Origin: Lysinibacillus fusiformis | GTDB taxonomy: Bacteria > Bacillota > Bacilli > Bacillales_A > Planococcaceae | DNA: 64,000 nt | Direction of reading: 5' to 3' | NCBI RefSeq assembly: GCF_007362955.1 | Contig: NZ_CP041696.1 | Location: 4,526,001-4,590,000, forward strand | Part shown: positions 44,937 to 54,078 of the stretch, piece after piece | Layout of the letters: every line of letters begins with the position of its first letter | Position numbering within the stretch: the first letter of the stretch is position 1 | Position numbers and translations under genes: made by a program | Notes under the pieces: generated by a model | Database searches by the model: none | Seen by the model: the letters and a program-made list of their open reading frames with translations, nothing else | Told to the model about the DNA's origin: nothing

Positions 44937-46409
44937 TTAAGAAGTTTTAAGGGATAATCGCAATGCTTTTTTATCAATTTTCCCAACAATTGTTTTCGGT
45001 AATTCATCTACGAAGATAATTTTTTTAGGCATCTTATAGCGCCCTAAAGATTCGCTACATAATGTTTTTACTTCTTCTAAAATACTATCTGTTTTAGGAT
45101 TACACACAATAAAAGCTGTTACTATTTCTCCCCAATAATCGTCTGGTGCCCCTATAACTGCAACCTCTTGCACTAACTGATGCCGTAAAATACATTGTTC
45201 TAGTTCTTGTGGATAAATATTTTCTCCACCACTAATAATTATTTCTTTACTTCTACCGACAATATAGAAATCCCCCTCTTCATCCATCATGGCTAAATCA
45301 CCAGTCTTTAGCCAATCATCGACAAAGGTGTTCTCCGTTTCAAGCTGATTATTCCAATAATACCTAAACATATGCTTCCCTCTGACAAACAACTCACCCA
45401 CTTCGTTAGCTGCACAACATTTTCCTGCTGCATTGACTATCTTCGTGTCATTGAACTGCATACTTTTCCCAACTGCACCCTTTTTTCTATAGGCATCTTC
45501 GCGAGAAATATAAAAATTATTCGGCCCTGCTTCCGTTAAACCGTATCCTTCTTTGAAGTATAGTCCCTTCTTAAAAAAAGCATCGTATATTGGATGTGGG
45601 CATGGTGCCCCTCCAGATAAGAATACTTTTACAGATGGAAAACCAGATTCCTGAAAGTACTTTGTCGTAATCATCGCCTGATACATTGTTGGCACAAAAA
45701 GCGAAATGGTTGTCTGATATTGATTGATAGCAATCAGTGCGTTTTCTGCCTCGAATTTATCGCCGATAACAACTGTACCACCCGCCATTAGTAACGGGAT
45801 ACATAAGGCGTTTAAACCACCTGTATGAAACATTGGCATATAATTCAATGTGCAATCTTCTTCACTTAACCCCCAGCTAATAATTGTATTGATAGCATTC
45901 CAGTTCACTGAATTGAATGAAAGGACGACCCCTTTTGCTTTTCCTGTTGTGCCACCTGTGTAAATCATAAGCCACGGATCATTCATATCCATTTGCGTAA
46001 TATTAGGAGTAGTGGCAGGTGCAGGTTCAATAGATTGTTGAATGGGCTGCTTATTCTCCCATATCAGTGGACAGGTAATGTCCTGATCGTAAAGTAGTAA
46101 TGACGGCTTAGCATCGCCCATAATATCATTCAATTCTTCCTGGCTCATACGCCAATTTAACGGTACATAAATGAGTCCCCTTAACCCACAGGCAAATAAT
46201 ATGGCAAAGAGGGAGATGTTATTCCGCGCAAAAATAGCTACTCGACTTCCTGGTTGCATATTTTGACGTTCAAAAAAATGACTCCATTTTGCAATTTCAT
46301 TTGTTAACTGTTGATAAGTCCACTGCTCTTTCGTTTCTAAGTTGATTAACGCTAATCGACTAGGAGTTAAGGAAGCACGTTTTAATATCCAAGCTTGCTC
46401 CACAAACAT
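44937..46409 (-). CDS. Acyl-CoA synthetase (AMP-forming), class I adenylate-forming enzyme
   Basis: 490 residues with all adenylation motifs: A3 IYTGGTTGKAKG (about 150-161), A5 EGYGLTEAGPN, A7/A8 LKTGDLAMMDEEGDFYIVGR, and the C-terminal catalytic Lys in PKTIVGKIDKKALR. It activates a carboxylic acid as acyl-AMP and then acyl-CoA. It is related to fatty-acid and O-succinylbenzoate ligases; the substrate is unknown. It is the last gene of the liv/ketosynthase operon, 18 bases after the SDR gene, so it probably activates the imported acid or a product made from it. Confidence 0.88.
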   Translation of the reverse strand: MFVEQAWILKRASLTPSRLALINLETKEQWTYQQLTNEIAKWSHFFERQNMQPGSRVAIFARNNISLFAILFACGLRGLIYVPLNWRMSQEELNDIMGDAKPSLLLYDQDITCPLIWENKQPIQQSIEPAPATTPNITQMDMNDPWLMIYTGGTTGKAKGVVLSFNSVNWNAINTIISWGLSEEDCTLNYMPMFHTGGLNALCIPLLMAGGTVVIGDKFEAENALIAINQYQTTISLFVPTMYQAMITTKYFQESGFPSVKVFLSGGAPCPHPIYDAFFKKGLYFKEGYGLTEAGPNNFYISREDAYRKKGAVGKSMQFNDTKIVNAAGKCCAANEVGELFVRGKHMFRYYWNNQLETENTFVDDWLKTGDLAMMDEEGDFYIVGRSKEIIISGGENIYPQELEQCILRHQLVQEVAVIGAPDDYWGEIVTAFIVCNPKTDSILEEVKTLCSESLGRYKMPKKIIFVDELPKTIVGKIDKKALRLSLKTS

Positions 46410-46427
46410 TTTGAACGCCCTCCTTTA

Positions 46428-47159
46428 TCACATCATAATCGCGCCATCTACATGAAGCGTGTGGCCATGTACATAAGAAGCCTCATCAGATGCTAAAAAT
46501 AGATAGGCATTTGCAATATCACGAGGTGTTCCTAAGCGCTGTAATGGCACGATGGAGCGCATTTGTTCAAGAATTTTTTCTGGCATTTTCTTTACCATTT
46601 CGGTTTCTGTAAAGCCTGGTGCAACAACATTGACATTAATGCCTTTTCTCCCTAACTCCTTTGCCCATGTTTTTGTCATACCTACAATAGCGGCCTTCGT
46701 CGCTGCATAGTTGGTTTGACCAACATTTCCGTAAATCCCACTGACAGAAGACGTATTGATAATTTTCCCATAACCGGCTGCAATCATATGCGGAATGACT
46801 TCTTGTGTACAATGAAAAACACCAGACAAGTTGACATCAAGCACCTGTTGAAACTGATCTTCTGTCATTTTTATCAACATGGCATCACGTGTAATACCTG
46901 CATTGTTTACTAAAATATCAATTTGACCAGTTTGCTCAATCACAGTAGCGACTAAACTTTTTACACTCTCTCTATCAGCGACATTTGTTTGCACAAAATA
47001 CGCACGATCTCCAAGTTTATGTGCAGCTTGTGCACCCATTTTTTCATCAAAATCTGCTATAAAAACGCTAGCACCTTCTTCTATAAAACGTTCGGCAGCA
47101 GCATAACCAATGCCATTTGCAGAACCCGTAATAATGGCTACTTTATTGTTTAAGCGCAT
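46428..47159 (-). CDS. SDR-family oxidoreductase, FabG-like
   Basis: 243 residues. NAD(P) motif TGSANGIG (11-18), NNAGITRD (85-92), N110, and the catalytic S138, Y151 and K155 are all in place. It resembles 3-oxoacyl-ACP/acetoacetyl-CoA reductases. The start is the ATG at 47159 behind TTGGAGGAAAG; the TTG at 47174 lies inside that ribosome site. It overlaps the hydrolase gene by 17 bases. In this operon it would reduce a 3-oxoacyl product or oxidise a 3-hydroxyacyl substrate; which one is not evident. Confidence 0.87.
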   Translation of the reverse strand: MRLNNKVAIITGSANGIGYAAAERFIEEGASVFIADFDEKMGAQAAHKLGDRAYFVQTNVADRESVKSLVATVIEQTGQIDILVNNAGITRDAMLIKMTEDQFQQVLDVNLSGVFHCTQEVIPHMIAAGYGKIINTSSVSGIYGNVGQTNYAATKAAIVGMTKTWAKELGRKGINVNVVAPGFTETEMVKKMPEKILEQMRSIVPLQRLGTPRDIANAYLFLASDEASYVHGHTLHVDGAIMM

Positions 47160-48054
47160 AATTCTTTCCTCCAATTTCTAAAAAGGTTTCTATTTTCGAA
47201 GTAAGTTGTGATAAATCATCGATTAATGGCGAGTGCCCACAATTTTCTAAACAGTCAAACTCTGCACACAGGCCTAAATCTTGCATGATTTCATCATTCA
47301 TTTGCTCTGTTATCACGTAATCACGATCTCCCCTTAAGACTAGTGTGGGAATATGAATATGCTGGGCTTCATGCGTACCTTTTGCCACCTCATTATCCAT
47401 TGCACTTATATTAAAAATGTTCAATGCATGGTACACTTCAGCAAGATTTCGTTGACTAAGCATATCCTCTACATAAGCCTCATACTGCGCTGTGTTAGGT
47501 TGTTGATGTGTGTAAATCAGTGCATTCCAAATGGACTGTAAACCTTCCATATTCTTCGTATCGTAGAAGCCTTGTACTAATTTCGTTTTAGACGAATCTT
47601 CTAGTACTTCTTGATAACTTAAAGCTCTCTGCAAAGATGCCTGATTGCCAGTACCTAAATCGCTATAAAATGGATAACCTCTCGTCGATGCCGAGGCAAG
47701 TAAAATGAGTCGCTGACAATAACCAGGAAAATTTGCAACAAACTGCATACATACAGCCCCACCTGTAGACCAACCAATCATGTCAAACCGTTTCAATTGA
47801 ATAGCATCAACAAAAAGTTTCACATCTTCGCTGAAATCTTTGATGGAAGTGATTGGCTGATGATAAGATGAACCACCAAAACCCCGCAAATCCATTGCAT
47901 AAATTGTATATTTAGCATCTAGAGACGCTATGAGTACATCCCAATGCTTAGAAGATGTCATATTACCATGAATCAGTAATAAAACATGTGGTCCGCCATT
48001 ACGTTTTCGGTATGAAATAGATTCCCCATTTGATAGTTGAACCGTTTGTAGCAT
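47143..48054 (-). CDS. Alpha/beta-hydrolase fold protein
   Basis: 303 residues. Oxyanion segment LLIHGNMTSSKHWD (27-39), nucleophile S96 in GWSTGGAV, then catalytic Asp in LRGDRDYVI and His in NCGHSPLIDD. Could be an esterase, thioesterase or C-C bond hydrolase. Its place between the ketosynthase-like gene and the SDR suggests cleavage of a thioester or beta-diketone intermediate, an inference only. 12 bases separate it from the ketosynthase gene. Confidence 0.85.
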   Translation of the reverse strand: MLQTVQLSNGESISYRKRNGGPHVLLLIHGNMTSSKHWDVLIASLDAKYTIYAMDLRGFGGSSYHQPITSIKDFSEDVKLFVDAIQLKRFDMIGWSTGGAVCMQFVANFPGYCQRLILLASASTRGYPFYSDLGTGNQASLQRALSYQEVLEDSSKTKLVQGFYDTKNMEGLQSIWNALIYTHQQPNTAQYEAYVEDMLSQRNLAEVYHALNIFNISAMDNEVAKGTHEAQHIHIPTLVLRGDRDYVITEQMNDEIMQDLGLCAEFDCLENCGHSPLIDDLSQLTSKIETFLEIGGKNYALKQ

Positions 48055-48066
48055 TGCTCTTCCTCC

Positions 48067-49071
48067 CTATCCCCAACGAATTGTAATTGCTCCCCACACA
48101 TAGCCAATGCCCGCACTAACTAAGGTGACAATGTCCCCTTCCTGAATACGCCCTTGCTCTATTGCAAGTTGTAGTGAGAGTATTTGATCGATCTGCCCAA
48201 TATGACCATAATCTTGTAAATAAATCGATTGTTCTTCATGTAAACCAAGCGCAGAAAGGATATAATCATGGGCAGATTTCTTCATATGGAGCATCGCTAA
48301 ATAGTTAATGTTTTCTTCATTCAATTCACTTTTCGCTAAAGATGACCGAATTACCTTCAAAAAATTACTCAATGATTTTTGTTCAAGGCGTTCCTTCATG
48401 CCTACTGGATCTAAAACGTCTAATTGATAGTGATTATTTTCTAAATCTTCAGGTGTCAATGGTTTCTTAGTGCCACCTACAGGCACAACGACATCCTCTG
48501 AGAAAGAACCATCTGTCATAATATCCGCCTCTAATAGATGATTCTTGTCATAGCCTTTTTGCAATACAATTGCCCCTCCACCAGCTGCTAAATTGTACAT
48601 AAAGCGTGTTCTCGGATTTGTATAATCTATAAAATCAACATTTCGATAGCCGCCAGCAAGTAGAATCGTATGAATAGAGTCATCCGATTCCATTAAGCTC
48701 TTTGCTAGCTTAAGTGCCATGATAGTCGTACCACATCTTAATTGAACATCGAATGCCCAAGCATTTACTGCGCCAAGTTCCTCTTGCATTTTTATAGAAG
48801 CAGTCCAGAGCGGATATTCCTTATGCTCTTCCCCCATATACATCACAACATCAATGGATTTTGGTTCAATATTGGCTTTTTTTAATGCTTGTTGTGCGGC
48901 CCATATTCCCATTTGAACGGTATGATCGTGTTCCCCAGGAATCGGCTTTTCGTGAATGCCCATTTTCTGCCGAATGATTTCTTCCGGAATACTAGAAAGT
49001 GCCGCAATGTCTGAAGATGTCATTTTCGTTTGTGGAATATAGATGCCTGTGCTAACAATACCTACAGTCAT
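48067..49071 (-). CDS. Ketosynthase-III-like (FabH/HMG-CoA-synthase fold) protein
   Basis: 334 residues of the thiolase fold. The active-site Cys is C113 in DVQLRCGTTIMALKLA, and a His is at 262 in AMLHMKKSAHDYI. The third residue, normally Asn in a GNTSAAS-type loop, is replaced: the loop reads DYGHIGQIDQI with H290. That makes a normal FabH decarboxylative condensation doubtful and suggests acyl transfer or another condensation type. The start overlaps livM by 4 bases, tying it tightly to the transporter. Function is unknown beyond the fold. Confidence 0.82.
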   Translation of the reverse strand: MTVGIVSTGIYIPQTKMTSSDIAALSSIPEEIIRQKMGIHEKPIPGEHDHTVQMGIWAAQQALKKANIEPKSIDVVMYMGEEHKEYPLWTASIKMQEELGAVNAWAFDVQLRCGTTIMALKLAKSLMESDDSIHTILLAGGYRNVDFIDYTNPRTRFMYNLAAGGGAIVLQKGYDKNHLLEADIMTDGSFSEDVVVPVGGTKKPLTPEDLENNHYQLDVLDPVGMKERLEQKSLSNFLKVIRSSLAKSELNEENINYLAMLHMKKSAHDYILSALGLHEEQSIYLQDYGHIGQIDQILSLQLAIEQGRIQEGDIVTLVSAGIGYVWGAITIRWG

Positions 49072-50081
49072 TCGAATCGCTCCTTTTTATGCGGAAGGGT
49101 AGCTGGTGACTTTCTTCTTTCTTTTAGTCTTGTATTCCATTTCCAGAACATAATGCGAATCGAGCCAATGATGCCTTTCGGGAAAAAGATAACCGCTAAA
49201 ATATAAAGTATCCCAAAGAAAATAATCCAACGTTCGAATATTGGGTTGTCACGTGCCAATCCTGATAGTGCATGTTGTGCATACTCAATGACTGCCGCTC
49301 CAAGCAATGGCCCTACTAATGTGCCTACGCCTCCAATAATCGTCATTAATAATGCATCAAGTGTAATATCCATTGTCATCACACTTGTATTAACAAAGCG
49401 CAGTGAAAGTGAATATAAAGATCCAGCTAGGCTTGCTACAATCCCAGCCACAACAGAAGCAATGACCTTATAATGTAAAGTGTTGAAGCCCAAGGATTTC
49501 GTTCTTTGTTCGTTTTCGCGAACAGCTATTAAAATTCTGCCTGTTGGTGAGTTTACAAAGCGATAAAGGGCTATAAAAATGACTACTAAACACGTTAAAA
49601 CAAAGAAATAAAATGTGATGCGATCTTTAAAAATATCAGGAGCTCTAAAAGTAAAGCCATCATTGCCATACGTAACGGTGCGCCATTTTTCTGCAACGAC
49701 TAAAAACAAGCCCGCAAAAGCTAAAGTAAGCATGGCAAAAAAGTGACTTTTTAAGCGTAACGTCAATAATCCTACGAGGAAGCTAATAATGCCTGCGAAA
49801 AACATCCCAGCCACAATGGACAACAAGAAAGTGAAAAGCGTTGCATCCATTTGTTTTAACATGACAGCCGTCGTATAAGCACCTATTCCGAAGAACATCG
49901 CATGACCAAAAGACACGATGCCCGTATAACCTAGTAAAATATCGTAGCTCATTGCTAAAATTCCAAATATAAAGATTTGTGTTAATAAAATAATGAGTGT
50001 TCGTGAATCATTGACGAAAGGGAGAATGACAAGACTTGCTAATATCAGTAAAAAACATAAATGTTGCAAAGTAATTTTCAT
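49068..50081 (-). CDS. Branched-chain-amino-acid-type ABC permease (LivM-like)
   Basis: 337 residues, about nine membrane segments, with the LivM hallmarks LLGYTGIVSFGHAMFFGIGAY and GGVGTLVGPLLGAAVIE. Basic C-terminal tail (RLKERRKSPA). It overlaps livH by 4 bases and the ketosynthase gene by 4. LivM/LivH transporters carry amino acids, urea, amides or aromatic and aliphatic acids; the linked CoA ligase points to a carboxylic acid here. Confidence 0.9.
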   Translation of the reverse strand: MKITLQHLCFLLILASLVILPFVNDSRTLIILLTQIFIFGILAMSYDILLGYTGIVSFGHAMFFGIGAYTTAVMLKQMDATLFTFLLSIVAGMFFAGIISFLVGLLTLRLKSHFFAMLTLAFAGLFLVVAEKWRTVTYGNDGFTFRAPDIFKDRITFYFFVLTCLVVIFIALYRFVNSPTGRILIAVRENEQRTKSLGFNTLHYKVIASVVAGIVASLAGSLYSLSLRFVNTSVMTMDITLDALLMTIIGGVGTLVGPLLGAAVIEYAQHALSGLARDNPIFERWIIFFGILYILAVIFFPKGIIGSIRIMFWKWNTRLKERRKSPATLPHKKERFE

Positions 50082-50959
50082 GTCGATCTCTCCTTTCTAA
50101 TCGTAAATAAACCTTGTGGACGGAAAATTAACACGATTGCCATTAAAATCATATTGACCGCGAGTGATAAAACAGGCACATAATACGCCATAAAGCTACC
50201 AGCTAGACCAACTAAAATAGCTGCAAGTAGTGAACCAGAAAAACTCCCCATTCCCCCGATTACTACGACAATAAAGCCTAAAATGGCGTATTCCATGCCC
50301 ATTTCAGCATAAATCACCCCAGAATATGGGGCCATTAACATGCCGCTCAATGCAGCAAGTGCCGCTCCAACCATGAAGACATATAAAAATACTTGCTTGA
50401 TATGAATACCCAGTGCCTGTGCCATTTCTTTATCTTGTACTCCTGCGCGAACAATAAGTCCAATTTTTGTACGTTTCAACATATACTGAAAAATCCCAAA
50501 AATCACAAATCCTACTATAATAATGAATAATCGATATTTAATAATAATGACATCGCCAATTTCCCAGCTGCCTGCTAAATAGCTTGGTGTCTTTACTGGC
50601 ACACCATTTGGCCCAAAAACGACCTTAATCATTTCTTGGAGTACAAGCATTAACCCTAAGGTAATTAAAATTTGCTGAATATGATTGCCATAGACCGGTG
50701 TAATAATGAATTTCTCTGTGACAAGACCTAAGAGAGCCCCTGTGACAATGGCCCCTAATATGCCAAATAAAAAGCTTTCCGTGTACATATACGTGAAAAT
50801 CCCTGCATATGCACCCCAAACAAATAACCCCCCATGGGCAAAATTCAATACGTCCATCAAACCAAAAATCAACGTCAGTCCTGCCGCAAGTAAAAAGATT
50901 AACATGCCTGTCGCCAAACCATTAATCATTAAATTCACCATTAATTCCAATGCAAACAC
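50078..50959 (-). CDS. Branched-chain-amino-acid-type ABC permease (LivH-like)
   Basis: 293 residues with eight membrane segments. Signature stretches LMDVLNFAHGGLFVWGAYAG and VVIGGMGSFSGSLLAAILVG are those of LivH. It forms the channel dimer with LivM. Five bases downstream of livF and coupled to livM by overlap. Confidence 0.9.
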   Translation of the reverse strand: MFALELMVNLMINGLATGMLIFLLAAGLTLIFGLMDVLNFAHGGLFVWGAYAGIFTYMYTESFLFGILGAIVTGALLGLVTEKFIITPVYGNHIQQILITLGLMLVLQEMIKVVFGPNGVPVKTPSYLAGSWEIGDVIIIKYRLFIIIVGFVIFGIFQYMLKRTKIGLIVRAGVQDKEMAQALGIHIKQVFLYVFMVGAALAALSGMLMAPYSGVIYAEMGMEYAILGFIVVVIGGMGSFSGSLLAAILVGLAGSFMAYYVPVLSLAVNMILMAIVLIFRPQGLFTIRKERST

Positions 50960-50964
50960 CTCCT

Positions 50965-51672
50965 TTATCCGATTCCAAGATATTTCCGTTTCAGTTCTTC
51001 ATTATGGACAAGATCTTCCATTTTGCCCGCATGTACGGTTCTACCATCGTCTATCAATGTATACGAATCCCCTATACGGCTTGCCATGATGAAATTTTGC
51101 TCTACAAGAACAATAGATGTTTGCTTCTTCATTTCAACGATGGCCTCCATCACTTTCTCTACAACAATAGGCGCTAGTCCCTTTGATGGTTCATCAATCA
51201 AAATTAATTTACTATCATTTATAAAGGCCCTTGCCATTGACAGCATCTGCTTCTGACCACCAGAAAGATGGCCACCAGCCTTTTTCCAAAATTTCTTTAG
51301 ATCAGGAAAAAGCTCAAGAACATAATTTTGTCGTTCTAAGGCTGCTGTATCCTCTTTACGCATCGCTACCTTCATATTTTCTTCAACGGTTAAGTCTGCA
51401 AAAATCCCTTGATTTTCTGGCACATAGCCAATGCCTAATTTTGCAACTTTGTAAGTAGGATTCTTCCTGATCGAACGCGCTCGAAATTCCACTTCTCCTT
51501 TAGAGGCAGGCGTTAATCCCATAATCGTTTTTAAGGTGGTCGTTTTACCCGCACCATTTCTACCGAGAAGTACACTAACTTGCCCCTCGATTGCTTCAAA
51601 ATTTACACCCTGTAAAATATGGTACTGACCAATATGTGTATGAACGTCATTTAACTTCAGTAAGGTGTTCAT
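50965..51672 (-). CDS. Branched-chain-amino-acid-type ABC ATPase (LivF-like)
   Basis: 235 residues. Walker A LLGRNGAGKTTT, LSGGQKQMLSMARA, Walker B LILIDEPSKGLAP and the LivF-specific YVPENQGIFADLTVEEN are present. It overlaps the end of livG by 26 bases. It powers uptake with LivG. Confidence 0.9.
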   Translation of the reverse strand: MNTLLKLNDVHTHIGQYHILQGVNFEAIEGQVSVLLGRNGAGKTTTLKTIMGLTPASKGEVEFRARSIRKNPTYKVAKLGIGYVPENQGIFADLTVEENMKVAMRKEDTAALERQNYVLELFPDLKKFWKKAGGHLSGGQKQMLSMARAFINDSKLILIDEPSKGLAPIVVEKVMEAIVEMKKQTSIVLVEQNFIMASRIGDSYTLIDDGRTVHAGKMEDLVHNEELKRKYLGIG

Positions 51673-52423
51673 CGTATAGTCCCCCTAAGTATGCTTTTTG
51701 TACAGTTTCGTTTTGCATGATTTCTTCGGGTGTTCCATCAGCAAGGAGCTGGCCATTAAATAACACCATAATGGAGTCGGACAAATCTAAAATCATATCC
51801 ATCTTGTGTTCAATGAGTAGAATAGTTTTGTCACCATTATTTTTTATCGTACGAATAACCTCTAAAATGGCTGGTACCTCTTCTAAAGACATTCCAGCAG
51901 TTGGTTCATCAAGTAGAAGAATTTCAGTATCCAACGCTAGCAACATGGCGATTTCTAGCTTTCTTTTTTCACCGTGAGACAACATTGTAGTGAGCGCATC
52001 CCTTTTGTTATCGAGTAAAACTAGCGTTAAAAGTTCCTCTGCTTTTTCTGTAATCGCTTGATAACTTTTATAATGACGAAATAATTGATAACGTATTTTT
52101 TCTTTAGACTGCACAGCTAGTCGGACATTTTCTAATACCGTCAAATTCGGAAAAACGTTGGTAATTTGAAACGACCGCCCCAGTCCCATACGTGTTCTGT
52201 CAATTGAAGATTTCTGAGAAAGAGATTGACCTTTTAAATACACATCTCCAGCACTCGGTTTTAACTCCCCACTGATTAAGTTAAAAAAGGTTGTTTTGCC
52301 TGCCCCATTTGGACCAATAATCGACTTCAGTTGTTTTTCTGGCATTTTAAAATTCACTTGATCGACTGCTGTATGCCCACCGAAACGTATCGTTAAGTTT
52401 TCTGTTCTTAAAATAGGCTCCAT
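51647..52423 (-). CDS. Branched-chain-amino-acid-type ABC ATPase (LivG-like)
   Basis: 258 residues. Walker A IIGPNGAGKTTFF, GLGRSFQITNVFPNLTVLEN (the LivG pattern), a degenerate signature LSHGEKRKLEIAMLL, and Walker B ILLLDEPTAGMS. The signature loop reads LSHGE in place of LSGGQ, which is common in LivG. It starts 101 bases after the binding-protein gene, across two hairpins. Confidence 0.9.
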   Translation of the reverse strand: MEPILRTENLTIRFGGHTAVDQVNFKMPEKQLKSIIGPNGAGKTTFFNLISGELKPSAGDVYLKGQSLSQKSSIDRTRMGLGRSFQITNVFPNLTVLENVRLAVQSKEKIRYQLFRHYKSYQAITEKAEELLTLVLLDNKRDALTTMLSHGEKRKLEIAMLLALDTEILLLDEPTAGMSLEEVPAILEVIRTIKNNGDKTILLIEHKMDMILDLSDSIMVLFNGQLLADGTPEEIMQNETVQKAYLGGLYDEHLTEVK

Positions 52424-52448
52424 AGTAAATCTCCTTTCAGGTACTTCT

Positions 52449-52517
52449 ATCTCTCTTCATCTACTCTGGATTGAAAATAGATGAAGAGAGACAGAATCGG
52501 TTGGTCATTCTGTCTCA
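52449..52517 (-). promoter_or_regulatory. Two hairpins between livK and livG
   Basis: On the minus strand GACAGAAT / ATTCTGTC (52491-52517) is followed by TCTCTCTTCATCTA with its perfect complement (52449-52492). Neither has a strong T-run. Such stems after a binding-protein gene commonly protect its message and lower expression of the downstream membrane components. Confidence 0.55.
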
Positions 52518-52524
52518 AATTGTA

Positions 52525-53769
52525 CTAATTCATTACTGGTGGAGCGGTTTCTTCAGGACTAAGCTCACGAATAAGCACTGGCACTGGATAATCTACACCA
52601 TCTTGTTTTTCTAAACGGATGGAATACATGGATTGCAGGGCTTGATGATCTTCTTCTCGGAATGTCATTGTCCCTTTTGGTGTTTCAAATGACATACCTT
52701 CCATAATCCCAATGAGTTTGTTAGCATCAGCATCCCCTTCTGATTTTTTTAAGGCTTCTACGATGGAAATCGCAGCGGACATGCCACCAGGAGTAAATAA
52801 ATCTGGCACTTCATTGAAGCGTTTTTGATGTTCATCTACTAACCATTTATTCACATCATTTTGCGGTAACGAATGATAATATACAGAGAATCCTTCCATA
52901 CCAACTAACGGATTCATAAATTGCAGTGCAATAATATCTGGTGCACCGGTAGAAATTTTTATGCCCTTTTCTTGAATCTTCAGATCGGCAATTTGATTCC
53001 AAGGAGAGTTTGCCCCTGCCCATACAACAAATAAATAATCAGGTTTTGCATCCAAGACTTTTTGTAGATTCGATGTAAAATCTGTTGCTGCTGGATCTGC
53101 ATATTCCTCTAACACAATTTCTGCACCTAGCTTTTCTGCAGCTGTTTTAAATGCCGTTACGCCATCCCAGCCAAATGAATAATCAGGCGCAAACGTTGCG
53201 ATTTTCACACCTTTACCAGCAATTGCGGCTGCAGCTGCATAGGCATCCTGAGAAGAGTTTCGTCCTGTACGGAAAATATATTCATTAAATTCTGCACCTG
53301 TAATGCTATCCGCAACTGCAGGCTCAACAACCATAATTTTTTCGTATTCCTCCGCTAGTGGCAGGACCGCTAACGTATCACCAGAGCTTGAAGAACCTAC
53401 TAAGAAATCTACCTTGTCATCTTCTAAAAGTTTGGTAGCCTTCTGTACCGCTACTTCAGGTTTTGTTTCGGTATCCTCATAAACGATTTCGATTTTTTTA
53501 CCGTTAACCTCCATGCTACCGTTAGTTGCGTATTCTATTCCCAAGTCAAAACCACGCTGTGTTTGCTTACCATACGACTCAAGTGCACCTGTTAACGAAG
53601 CAAGTACACCGATTTTTATAGTGCCTCCTTCTCCTGTCGCATTCGTTTCTTGACCATCATTTTTTGGAGAAGCACTGTCTGAGCCATTATCCTTCGTGTC
53701 TTCCCCCCCACACGCCACTATCATCAGTGCCAATGCGATTAAGAGCAACGTAAGCCAATACTTTTTCAC
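52525..53769 (-). CDS. ABC substrate-binding lipoprotein, LivK/type-I periplasmic fold
   Basis: 414 residues, GTG start behind AAGAAGGGGG. The lipobox ALALMIVAC anchors it outside the cell. The Peripla_BP_6 domain starts at about 50 (IKIGVLASLTGALESYGKQT) and includes VGSSSSGDTLAVLPLAEEY and FAPDYSFGWDG. It should bind the ligand of the LivGFHM importer. Serines around SSSSGDT are where LivK-type proteins hold a carboxylate. Ligand unknown. First gene of the nine-gene operon, with a 16-bp palindrome 32 bases upstream. Confidence 0.9.
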   Translation of the reverse strand: MKKYWLTLLLIALALMIVACGGEDTKDNGSDSASPKNDGQETNATGEGGTIKIGVLASLTGALESYGKQTQRGFDLGIEYATNGSMEVNGKKIEIVYEDTETKPEVAVQKATKLLEDDKVDFLVGSSSSGDTLAVLPLAEEYEKIMVVEPAVADSITGAEFNEYIFRTGRNSSQDAYAAAAAIAGKGVKIATFAPDYSFGWDGVTAFKTAAEKLGAEIVLEEYADPAATDFTSNLQKVLDAKPDYLFVVWAGANSPWNQIADLKIQEKGIKISTGAPDIIALQFMNPLVGMEGFSVYYHSLPQNDVNKWLVDEHQKRFNEVPDLFTPGGMSAAISIVEALKKSEGDADANKLIGIMEGMSFETPKGTMTFREEDHQALQSMYSIRLEKQDGVDYPVPVLIRELSPEETAPPVMN

Positions 53770-53800
53770 GATAAAACCCCCTTCTTAAAAATAAATATTA

Positions 53801-53816
53801 ACGAAAGCGCTTTCGT
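53801..53816. promoter_or_regulatory. cre-like 16-bp palindrome upstream of livK
   Basis: ACGAAAGCGCTTTCGT is a perfect palindrome and matches the CcpA cre core (TGAAAGCGCTTTCA) except at the outer T and A. Position just upstream of the livK start suggests catabolite repression of the operon, or control by another LacI-family protein. Confidence 0.6.
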
Positions 53817-54078
53817 AGCTATGCCCTAACTATATAAAAGTACAGTTACAAATTAGTTACAAAAAAGCATCTGTTGCGAAAACGAAGTGTCAGCCTCAAA
53901 AATTCAATTAGGCAATTCATTTTTCTGCGCGAAAGCGGAACAACGATAAGTTTGAAGGAATGAGGAACCATATTACATACTCTTTACTTCCCTGTGAATT
54001 GGCTGCGTGAAGATAATATCTATCAGAGATTGTGATAAAACAAATATGATAACCATTTTTAAAATGATGAGGTACTTT
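53817..54078. other. Intergenic region between the liv operon and the bce relic
   Basis: About 260 bases divergent between livK and the response-regulator relic. Apart from the palindrome at 53801-53816 I see no terminator, repeat or gene. The plus-strand frame before 54079 lacks a ribosome site. Confidence 0.4.

Noticed and set aside
53996..54078. Extended N-terminus of the response-regulator fusion
   Set aside because: The frame is open from 54007, but the receiver domain starts at ATG 54079, which has the only ribosome site.
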